Source: CAZZIZ01 sp964654535
GTDB taxonomy: Bacteria; Bacteroidota; Bacteroidia; Chitinophagales; UBA2359
DNA: 7,141 bases
NCBI GenBank assembly: GCA_964654535.1
Contig: CAZZIZ010000174.1
Coordinates: 1-7,141 of the forward strand
Direction of reading: 5' to 3'
Shown here: one piece after another, positions 1 to 6,600 of the stretch
Layout: every line of letters begins with the position of its first letter
How positions within the stretch are numbered: position 1 is the stretch's first letter
The notes under the pieces: generated by a model
The model's database searches: none
The model's input: the letters and a program-made list of their open reading frames with translations, nothing else
Told to the model about the DNA's origin: nothing
Position numbers and translations under genes: made by a program

Positions 1-132
1 CATGTTATGGGTAACTAATATAAGAAAATGACGAAAATGATAAGTAAACAAACGATTAAAACCAATTGTAAACGCATATGAACATAAAACTGTATCCCTA
101 ACAATCGAAATATTGATTTTTCAATCTAAAAT
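1..132. other. AT-rich intergenic stretch without a gene
   Basis: No reading frame of useful length was found on either strand. The stretch is AT-rich and ends just before the structured RNA candidate. The one local structure is a small stem-loop at 112-125, where ATTGA pairs with TCAAT around a TTTT loop. It is too weak to call a terminator. No convincing Bacteroidota promoter (TTG plus TAnnTTTG at the usual spacing) was found, so how the downstream RNA would be transcribed is unclear. The first three bases, CAT, would be a start codon for a minus-strand gene lying to the left. This cannot be judged from inside the window. Confidence 0.5.
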
Positions 133-318
133 GCGTGAGGGATAGAGGGGTCTGTCTGAGCTCCTGTTGCTGATGAACCATAAACCTTAGCTCCTTGGAG
201 CTAGAGGGTTTATGCGTGAAGGAAGCAGAACAGAGCGAGCCCCGAAAGCCCGACCTTGAACCACCGATGACTTGTTGGTCAGAGACCTACAAGGAGGAGG
301 TGGTGAAAGGGCACGCCC
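133..318 (+). ncRNA. Structured RNA candidate, possibly Flavo-1-like
   Basis: The sequence folds into one fully nested structure. The closing stem pairs GCGTG (133-137) with CACGC (312-316). The 5' arm pairs GGGG+TCTGT (147-155) with ACAGA (230-234) and CCCC (240-243), leaving GCGAG as a bulge, and is capped by a hairpin (181-186 with 207-212, 188-194 with 197-203). The 3' arm pairs CCC (249-251) with GGG (309-311), ACCACC (260-265) with GGTGGT (299-304), and CTTGT..GGTC (271-280) with GACC..ACAAG (284-293), with an AGA loop. The edge motifs GCGTGAGGGAT, GCCCGACC and GGGCACGCCC resemble, from memory, a recurrent intergenic RNA of Flavobacteria (Rfam Flavo-1). I could not check that. The plus strand is chosen from these motifs. 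It would converge on the Crp/Fnr gene at 332. No coding potential is seen apart from codon runs of 5-11 residues. Function is unknown. Confidence 0.5.
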
Positions 319-331
319 AAAATATTTTTCT

Positions 332-1036
332 CTAAGATTTCTTTATCACTCGCTTGCGAATACGGCTCAGAGATTCGGGAGTGACACCGAGAAAACTGGC
401 GAGCATATACAAGGGCACGCGTTTGATTAACTCAGGGCGGGTTTCCAAAATACTTTGGTAGCGTTCCTCGGGTTTGGAGGTGATATAATCTGAAAGCATA
501 TTCTGATAATTACCCAACTCCTCCTCTGTGCTTTCGCGACACATCTCAATAAAATGCGGAAAGCGTTTGTAAAAAGCTTTTTCCTTTTCGTAATTGATGA
601 CCGAAAGGGTTGTATCCTCGATGCAGGACAAGAAATGTTTTGAGGCCACCTTTTGGCGGTAACTGGTCATCGAAGAAATAGAATGTCCTTCGGTGTAAAA
701 AAAGGTTGAACGCTCCTCGCCGTTTATGAGCTGGTATTGACGAACGAGTCCTTTTAAATTGTAGTAACAATCGCGAGAAATTTCGCCCGCTCTCAGCAGT
801 ATGGTACCTTTCTTAAAAGTTCTTATTGGGAAGGCTTGGGTGACGTAATCCACTTCTTCCTCACTTAGATTTGCACGCAGACTTTTGAGGTGGGCATCGC
901 GCACTGCCTGATCTACTTCTATGGTTCCGTGTTCCCTTTCGAAGTGGGGGCCGCTCTTGACAATCGCTTGGTCTTCCATAAGGCTTATTCTTACTCCAGT
1001 TAAGTTAAGCCATTTGTCACTCATTCTAGTATTCAT
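332..1036 (-). CDS. Crp/Fnr-family transcriptional regulator
   Basis: Probable DNA-binding regulator with an N-terminal cyclic-nucleotide-binding-type beta barrel (about residues 55-150, with KKGTILLRAGE and YYNLKGLVRQY) and a C-terminal winged helix-turn-helix (about 205-231, with LASFLGVTPESLSRIRKR as the recognition region). The end shortly after the HTH is normal for Bacteroidota members. No Cys cluster for an Fnr-type Fe-S centre is seen, and the effector is unknown; many Bacteroidota relatives may not bind cAMP. The first ATG (1036) overlaps the upstream oxidoreductase gene by 11 bases. The next in-frame ATG (1024) would start one base after that gene's stop, and a third (979, MEDQAIV) is also possible. 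Residues 1-50 do not resemble the conserved family core, so the true start is uncertain. Gene order and overlap imply co-transcription with, and perhaps translational coupling to, the oxidoreductase. Confidence 0.88.
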   Translation of the reverse strand: MNTRMSDKWLNLTGVRISLMEDQAIVKSGPHFEREHGTIEVDQAVRDAHLKSLRANLSEEEVDYVTQAFPIRTFKKGTILLRAGEISRDCYYNLKGLVRQYQLINGEERSTFFYTEGHSISSMTSYRQKVASKHFLSCIEDTTLSVINYEKEKAFYKRFPHFIEMCRESTEEELGNYQNMLSDYITSKPEERYQSILETRPELIKRVPLYMLASFLGVTPESLSRIRKRVIKKS

Positions 1037-2021
1037 TGAAGCGGTCGCCCAGGGTAACTATAAGGTTGCCGGTTTTCATTTCCGTAAGGGCATAGCGATA
1101 GGCTTCTGGAATTTCTGCTATGCTGTACCTCCTGTCAATCACAGCTTGATAGGCGTTTTCTTCCCAAAGCTTTTTTACAAACTCTGTATCGCTCTTGTCG
1201 TCTTTTGGAATCGGGAAGGTCACCTTCTTATTGCCGAAAACGCTGGTCCACATTACCCAAAACGGATTCTGGACGTATGGACCAAACTCGGTGGAAACAT
1301 ACGTTGCACCTGGTTTCATAATGCGCTTGCATTTTCCAAAAGTGCTTTTGCCGACTGCATCGCAAACAGCGTGGAACGTGTCGTCTAATTTGGTGAAGTC
1401 GTCTTTCTGGTAATCGATAACGGTATGCGCACCTAGCTTGCTCGCAAGCGCAACATTTTCGGTACCGATGACTGCGGTAATGCGCGCGCCCATATAGCTA
1501 CAAATTTGTACCGCCGCCGAACCGATTGATCCCGAGGCTCCATTTATCAAAACATTGGACTCGGGTCCTAGGTTCAGGGTCTTTAAAAAAGTATTGGCTA
1601 GCCAACTGCCTTCAAGCGAAGCCGCCGCTTCTTCGTAAGTCGCGTTCGATGGTTTCTTAGCAATACTCCCATCTTGGGGAACGATAAGATACTCGGCGTG
1701 GCAACCAAAATCGTGACGATCGGTAGACAAACCGAAAATGGCATCACCTACTTCGAACTGATTAACCGATTCGCCTACTTTAACTACGTCGCCAGCAAAC
1801 TCACTTCCTAAAACAGTTGACTTGGGCTTGCGCAGGCCACTAAAAAATCGAACGATGAATGGATCGCCCAAAAGGAAACCACAGTCCGTGCGATTGACGG
1901 TGCTGGCTTCAACCTTTACCAAGAGCTCATTGGGACCAGGCTCAGGAATAGGTCGCTCGACTAGTTCCAGCACCTCGGCCCCACCATAAACCGCACTCTG
2001 CATTACTTTCATTGTACTCAT
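1026..2021 (-). CDS. MDR-superfamily NAD(P)-dependent oxidoreductase, zinc-free type
   Basis: Medium-chain dehydrogenase/reductase of the quinone oxidoreductase-like branch, 331 aa, the usual length. The N-terminal GroES-like domain covers about residues 5-125 (PIPEPGPNELLVKVEASTVN, LGSEFAGDVVKVGE, VGDAIFGL). The Rossmann domain covers about 130-280, with the dinucleotide-binding loop N160-GASGSIG-S168. The paired cysteines and catalytic zinc ligands of alcohol dehydrogenases are not apparent, so a reductase acting on enones, quinones or aldehydes is more likely than a zinc alcohol dehydrogenase. The substrate cannot be inferred. Three close ATGs (2021, 2012, 2003) are possible starts. The core begins around residue 5-7, so 2012 or 2003 would also give a complete domain. 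It is first in a two-gene minus-strand unit with the Crp/Fnr regulator, and an imperfect hairpin lies 15 bases upstream of the first ATG. Confidence 0.9.
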   Translation of the reverse strand: MSTMKVMQSAVYGGAEVLELVERPIPEPGPNELLVKVEASTVNRTDCGFLLGDPFIVRFFSGLRKPKSTVLGSEFAGDVVKVGESVNQFEVGDAIFGLSTDRHDFGCHAEYLIVPQDGSIAKKPSNATYEEAAASLEGSWLANTFLKTLNLGPESNVLINGASGSIGSAAVQICSYMGARITAVIGTENVALASKLGAHTVIDYQKDDFTKLDDTFHAVCDAVGKSTFGKCKRIMKPGATYVSTEFGPYVQNPFWVMWTSVFGNKKVTFPIPKDDKSDTEFVKKLWEENAYQAVIDRRYSIAEIPEAYRYALTEMKTGNLIVTLGDRFNEY

Positions 2022-2036
2022 AGCTGCGCTGGCTTC

Positions 2037-2076
2037 TTAAGATTAAAAGGATAAACGATTTAGGTTTAATCCTTAA
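2037..2076. promoter_or_regulatory. Imperfect hairpin / inverted repeat upstream of the oxidoreductase gene
   Basis: TTAAGATTAAA (2037-2047) pairs with TTTAATCCTTAA (2065-2076) over 11 base pairs with a single bulged C (2071). Inside it, TAAA (2052-2055) pairs with TTTA (2059-2062) around a CGA loop. It lies 15 bases upstream of the first ATG of the minus-strand oxidoreductase gene, so it may be an operator dyad in DNA or a 5'-leader stem-loop in RNA. It has no following T-run on the minus strand and is AT-rich, so an intrinsic terminator is unlikely. The Crp/Fnr protein of the same unit is one possible binder, but this is only inference. Confidence 0.45.
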
Positions 2077-2146
2077 TTCAAATCTAGCCCTTAGCTACAG
2101 CAATTTCCTTGACTTTTGGTAAGAAAGAAAAAGTTGGGGGAATTCT

Positions 2147-2176
2147 TGTGCGTGTGTGTGCGTGTATGCGTGTGCG
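2147..2176. repeat. 30-base alternating pyrimidine-purine (TG/CG) tract
   Basis: All 30 bases alternate strictly pyrimidine-purine, mostly TG and CG steps with one TA step (2165-2166). The tract lies about 30 bases beyond the stop of the phosphopantetheinyl transferase gene and before the oxidoreductase leader. The alternation is visible directly. Such tracts can adopt left-handed Z-DNA under negative supercoiling, and simple repeats of this type can change length by slippage. No gene covers it. Just beside it, at 2186-2193, is the perfect palindrome TGGGCCCA. The flanking CGTG (2184-2187) and CACG (2196-2199) could form a weak stem. Confidence 0.7.
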
Positions 2177-2206
2177 AAGCAGACGTGGGCCCAGTCACGG
2201 ACTCTC

Positions 2207-2836
2207 CTAAAAATGCACTATCTCCAAAGACTCTATCGGAAACTCCGTACAAAGCGCCCCTTGATACGCGCCACTAACATCGAGCTCAGTTAGAAACCAC
2301 TCTTTCCCATTTAATATGTGCTGGTCACTGGTCGGGTCTAGGTTAAGTTCATTGAGTTGCTGCAATCCACGACCGGTTGCTTTAATGATGCTTTCCTTGC
2401 GTGTCCACAACCTGGTAAATGCGACCTGCACATCGGGGCTCTGGTTAATGTGCTCCCATTCTTGGTCGGTGAAGAATGCTTCGAAGGCTTTGAAATCTCT
2501 TTCCACTATTTCCTCGACATCGACGCCGACAGATCCATCGAGACTGAGCGCACAGAGCACGCGATAGGAGGAATGCGAAATATTGAACTGGACATATTCG
2601 TGATAGGGTTTGTCGTTGTCGGCTATTAGGACGTCTTCCAAGGAGGCGTCTTCTATGAGATCTTCTAATCCCTTGCGCAGTAAAATGCGCCCATAGGCAA
2701 AATTGATTGCCGCGCGCTCCGATTTGTAACGCCTGGCGCGCTCGTGGAGAAATATCGGTAGAGATTTTATCAGTGCTTCAACGTTTGTTCGCTTGAGCAG
2801 CAAATTCGTATTCGCCTGATATAGATACAAATGCAT
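2207..2836 (-). CDS. pfaE: Sfp-type 4'-phosphopantetheinyl transferase, probable PUFA-synthase activator
   Basis: Transfers 4'-phosphopantetheine from coenzyme A to the active serine of carrier protein domains, turning apo-ACP into holo-ACP in the cytoplasm. At 209 aa it is in the normal Sfp-type range. Visible motifs: KPYHEYVQFNISHSS (76-90, with the conserved His88 region), GVDVEE (104-109, Asp106 and Glu108 as magnesium ligands) and WTRKESIIKATGRG (144-157, Lys147-Glu148). All expected catalytic positions appear intact. It is divergent from the TetR-pfaA unit, only 171 bases from the regulator's start. This placement fits the pfaE role in polyunsaturated fatty acid synthase loci, where a dedicated transferase primes the tandem ACPs of PfaA. 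The symbol rests on context plus family. By sequence alone it could also serve other carrier proteins. The first ATG (2836) is the only sensible start, since the family fold begins almost at once. Confidence 0.88.
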   Translation of the reverse strand: MHLYLYQANTNLLLKRTNVEALIKSLPIFLHERARRYKSERAAINFAYGRILLRKGLEDLIEDASLEDVLIADNDKPYHEYVQFNISHSSYRVLCALSLDGSVGVDVEEIVERDFKAFEAFFTDQEWEHINQSPDVQVAFTRLWTRKESIIKATGRGLQQLNELNLDPTSDQHILNGKEWFLTELDVSGAYQGALCTEFPIESLEIVHF

Positions 2837-2845
2837 GGGTGGATT

Positions 2846-2904
2846 ACAAGCTGTTAATTAAGTCTAAAAAACGTTCAAAATGGGTCGCATAGTACACAAG
2901 CTGT
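2846..2904. repeat. Paired 9-base direct repeat ACAAGCTGT, 50 bases apart
   Basis: ACAAGCTGT occurs at 2846-2854 and again at 2896-2904, both in the divergent control region. Each copy is itself a short dyad (ACA-AGC-TGT). The 50-base offset is close to a whole number of helical turns, so two bound proteins would face nearly the same side of the DNA. The first copy starts 10 bases upstream of the transferase start codon. A regulator binding site is possible, and the TetR protein encoded alongside is the obvious candidate. Chance is not excluded for a 9-mer pair. Confidence 0.35.
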
Positions 2905-2978
2905 CCGAGTGTGGGTTAGTCTATATAATATTATCGATAAATTTCGTTTCTTTGGTACTGCGAACACCGAAATATTAC

Positions 2979-3005
2979 CGCTGGTCTTTATACAGCGATT
3001 TTCGC
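2979..3005. promoter_or_regulatory. Overlapping inverted repeats just before the TetR start codon
   Basis: CGCTG (2979-2983) is mirrored by CAGCG (2993-2997), a 5-9-5 dyad. GCGA (2995-2998) is mirrored by TCGC (3002-3005) around TTT. Together they end two bases before the proposed start codon at 3008. TetR-family proteins commonly bind dyads overlapping their own promoter or start, so this could be an autoregulatory operator. The arms are short and the assignment is tentative. Confidence 0.3.
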
Positions 3006-3007
3006 CA

Positions 3008-3625
3008 ATGATAAGCAAGGATTTAATCATAGATACCGCTACTAAATTGTTTACTCAACACGGAGTAAAGACGATTACCGTAGACCGTATTGTGAAGGAA
3101 CTCCACACTTCCAAACGGACCATTTATCAGCACTTTGAAGACAAAATTAGCTTGCTGAAAGCCTGTCTGGATAAGTACAATACCCGAGTAAAAGCTGAAA
3201 ACGAGGAGATCATTGCCGAAGCAGATAATGTTATTGAGGCTATGGGTTATTTGCACCAGAAAATCGTACAGCGATCCTATATGGTGAACCCGAATTTCTT
3301 CGGGGACATATTGCACTACTACCCTGGCTTATTAAATGAATCTTACGAGCGCACGGGCAATTACGCCAGCAATCAATTGATCGAACTGGCGCAGTGGGGC
3401 TTGGACGATGGCATCTTCGTAGAAGATATGGATGTGGAAGTAGTGGGCAGAACGGTTTTGGCCATGCTGAAACTCTTAAAAGACAACGAGGCTTTTCCAG
3501 TTAGTACTTATAGTAAAGAGCGATTGACCTTTGGCATACTGGTGCCTTACCTAAGAGGTCTTTGCACCAAGAAGGGACATAAACTTTTAAAAATTCAGGA
3601 GGAACTCTTTAGGGTTTCTATTTGA
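3008..3625 (+). CDS. TetR/AcrR-family transcriptional regulator
   Basis: Probable ligand-responsive repressor, 205 aa, a typical TetR length. The N-terminal DNA-binding domain is clear: ISKDLIIDTATKLFTQHG (2-19), then the helix-turn-helix with T24-V-D-R-I-V-K-E-L and S35-KRTIYQHF (to about 43), followed by DK-SLL. The rest (about 50-205) is a divergent, mostly helical ligand and dimer domain with no recognised effector site. The start at 3008 is chosen because the family core begins right there. An in-frame ATG at 2909 would add 33 residues that read through the promoter-like AT-rich DNA and look non-coding. The gene ends 13 bases before pfaA on the same strand, so the two are very probably one operon. 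Control of lipid synthesis in response to an acyl-CoA, fatty acid or similar signal is inferred from position only. Confidence 0.9.
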   Translation: MISKDLIIDTATKLFTQHGVKTITVDRIVKELHTSKRTIYQHFEDKISLLKACLDKYNTRVKAENEEIIAEADNVIEAMGYLHQKIVQRSYMVNPNFFGDILHYYPGLLNESYERTGNYASNQLIELAQWGLDDGIFVEDMDVEVVGRTVLAMLKLLKDNEAFPVSTYSKERLTFGILVPYLRGLCTKKGHKLLKIQEELFRVSI

Positions 3626-3638
3626 GATAGAACGATTA

Positions 3639-6600
3639 ATGAATATAAACTCATCACTACAGAAAACACCTATTGCCGTAATTGGGCTCTCCGCCATTTT
3701 TGCGGATGCGCGCAATATAGAGGAGTATTGGACGAACATAGTTGAAGGCGTTGATAGTATAAAAGATGTACCAGCTAATCGCTGGCTCATCGACGATTAC
3801 TACGATCCCGATATGACGGCTCCTGATAAAACTTACTGCAAACGAGGTGGCTTTTTGCCTGAAGTAGATTTTAACCCAATGGAGTTTGGCTTACCGCCAA
3901 ACATCTTGGAGGTAACGGATGCTTCGCAATTGCTCGGTCTAGTCGCCGCGCGTGACGCCTTTGAGGACGCAGGTTACGGACGTGAAAGCGCGAAGTTTAC
4001 TGCGGCGGTAAAAGAGAAAACGGGTGTTTTACTCGGCGTAGGCGGCGGACAAAAACTGATTACTCCTTTGATAGCTCGTTTGCAATACCCTATTTGGGAA
4101 AGAGCGCTACGTGCTTCTGGTGTTGCTGAGGCGGACATTCCGCCTATCGTGGACAAAATGAAAAAAGCCTACGTGGGTTGGAATGAAAATTCTTTCCCTG
4201 GTTTGTTGGGTAACGTTATTTCTGGACGTATCACCAATCGTTTTGACTTAGGTGGTATTAATAGTGTGGTGGATGCTGCTTGCGCGGCTTCCTTGAGTGC
4301 TATTAAAATGTCTTTGAGCGAATTGATAGAAGGCCGCTGCGATATGATGCTGACTGGAGGAGTGGACACGGACAACTCTCCGTTTATGTACATGTCTTTT
4401 TCAAAAACGCCAGCATTTTCTAAATCGGGTAACATAAGCCCTTTCAGCGAAGAGGCTGACGGTATGCTCATCGGCGAGGGGATAGGAATGTTAGTGCTGA
4501 AAAGATTATCAGATGCTGAACGCGATGGTGATCGTATTTACGCTACCATAACTGGTGTAGGAACTTCTTCTGATGGCCGTTTCAAATCTGTTTACGCTCC
4601 TCGTCCTTCTGGTCAGGCGCTCGCTATGCGTCGTGCCTATGAGGATGCGGGCTACCCTGCTCAAACGGTTGGTCTGCTTGAAGCGCACGGAACAGGTACT
4701 GGTGCTGGTGACCCAACGGAATTTACTTCTATGCAAATGGTTTTTGGCGAAAACAATCCGCGCAAACAGCACATTGCATTAGGTTCTGTAAAATCTCAAA
4801 TCGGTCATACCAAATCTGCTGCAGGAGCGGCGGGAATTATCAAAACCGTTTTGGCTTTGCATCACGAGGTGTTGCCACCAACAATAAACGTAAAAGAGCC
4901 GAACAAGAAATTTGACATAGCGGATTCCGCTATTTACATAAACACAGAAGCGAGACCTTGGATGCGTAATGGACATCCGCGCCGTGCGGGCGTTAGTGCT
5001 TTTGGCTTTGGTGGAATAAACGTGCACATAACGCTTGAAGAATACACTGGAGCAAAGAACACCAACTACCGACTGCACGAACCCTATAAAAACGTTTTAC
5101 TTAAAGGTGCAAATGTAGCCGAGCTACTCGCCAATCTTAGATCAGCAGCAAATGCATTAGGAACTGATGAAGCAGAAGCTGCTTTTAACAATTTGGTTCA
5201 GGGCGCTAAACAAGTTCAACTAGCGCAAAGCGATGCGCGTGTAGGTTTTGTTTGCAAGGGATTGAGCGATTGTACAAGCTTGCTTCAAGAAGCCATTCAA
5301 GGTATTGAAGGGAATCAAGCAGCTTGGGAGCATCCGAAAGGAATTTACTTCCGTCCAAATGGAATAGATACTGCTACTAATAAAGTAGCCGCGCTCTTTG
5401 CGGGTCAAGGTTCTCAGTACGTTGGTATGGGTAAAGAATCGGCGAGTGCTTTTCCGAGCATCGCTCATACTTTTGCGCAAACCAATCAAGGATTTAAGGC
5501 GAATGGCGAAGTACCCTTATCGGACTACATTTTCCCGCGTCCCGTTTTTAACAATGACGCTAAAAAGCAACAACAAACCTTACTAACTCAAACGCAGTTT
5601 GCACAACCTGCAATTGGTGCTTTGAGTATGGGTCAATACAGAACCTTCGTACAGGCTGGTTTCCGTCCCGCACTCTGTGCTGGTCACAGTTATGGCGAGC
5701 TGACTGCACTTTGGGCAGCGGGTGCATATAGTGATGAAACTTTTATGGCGCTATCAAAAACGCGCGGTTCATCAATGGCGATTTCTAATCCAAATCAGGA
5801 TAGCGGAACAATGCTTGCAGTCAAAGCCGACCAACAAGCAGTACAAAACGCCATTCAGAATATACCGGGCGTAAGTATCGCCAACGTAAATTCGAATAAG
5901 CAAATCATACTAGGCGGAAGTACGGAACACATTAATAACGCGGCTACTCAATTGGCGGCAGCAAACTTTAAAGTGATTCCCCTACCCGTTTCGGCGGCAT
6001 TCCACACATCGTTCGTAGCACACGCACAAGCTCCTTTTGCGAACTTCGTCGGGCAACAACACTTTGCGACTCCGCAGATACCGGTTTACGCCAACACTAC
6101 GGCGCAGCCTTATCCGCAAAACGTGGCTGACATTAAAAACATGCTCAGCGGGCAAATACTCAATCCTGTTTTGTTCAAAAATCAAATCGAAAATATGTAC
6201 GCCGCAGGCGCTCGTATTTTTGTGGAGTTCGGGCCGAAGGGCGTTTTAACCAACTTGGTTAAAAACATACTGGAAGGCAAAGAGCACATTGCACTTGCCC
6301 TCAATCCAAACGCAAGAAAAGATAGTGATCTGCAACTGCGTCAAGCGGCATTGCAGCTACAAGTCATTGGATTGCCGATGGCACATATTGATCCGTACAA
6401 AAGACAACTGGCTCCCACGCCTCCTAAGTCGAAACTTACCGTTCAGTTGAGTGGTAACAATTATGTCTCTGCTAAAACGCAGAAGGCTTATCAAGATGTA
6501 ATGAACGATGGTTTCAAGATTTCTGGCGGAGCGCCAAAAATCGTCGAAAAGATTGTTCACGTTGCACAAACCAATCAAGGGTCGCCTGTTAATGGTGTCC

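Larger units (their letters stand above)
2837..3007. promoter_or_regulatory. Divergent control region between the transferase and the TetR-pfaA unit
   Basis: This 171-base gap must hold promoters for both directions, because both flanking genes read outward. It contains overlapping AT-rich palindromes ATAATATTAT (2925-2934) and TTATCGATAA (2931-2940). TAAATTTC (2938-2945) differs by one base from the Bacteroidota -7 consensus TAnnTTTG, but no good -33 TTG sits at the matching distance. On the minus strand a TTTG (complement of 2875-2878) is followed about 19 bases later by a poor TAnnTTTG match. No promoter is therefore called exactly. The two repeat pairs listed separately are the better operator candidates. 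Confidence 0.5.

Noticed and set aside
1..3. CAT at the window start as a start codon of a minus-strand gene lying to the left
   Set aside because: Three bases at a window edge can occur by chance, and nothing upstream is visible to support it.
172..190. Five-codon ATG frame inside the structured RNA
   Set aside because: Very short, no ribosome binding site, and it falls inside the paired 5' arm.
300..335. GTG-initiated 11-codon frame preceded by AAGGAGGAGG (291-300) at the end of the RNA element
   Set aside because: The purine-rich run is needed for the 3' arm pairing, the motif touches the start codon with no spacing, and the peptide has no recognisable character.
921..1413. Open frames on the plus strand opposite the oxidoreductase and regulator genes
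   Set aside because: They lie antisense to two well-supported genes, resemble no family and have no start signals.
2316..2629. Plus-strand open frames opposite the phosphopantetheinyl transferase
   Set aside because: Shadows of the transferase, whose catalytic motifs are intact on the minus strand.
2909..3007. Upstream in-frame ATG extending the TetR protein by 33 residues
   Set aside because: The extension is not TetR-like and would translate through AT-rich palindromic promoter-like DNA. The family core begins at the 3008 start.
3597..3602. Perfect AGGAGG upstream of pfaA
   Set aside because: It lies about 36 bases before the pfaA start, inside the TetR coding region, and no alternative in-frame start lies at a suitable distance. 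Direct use as a Shine-Dalgarno is unlikely.
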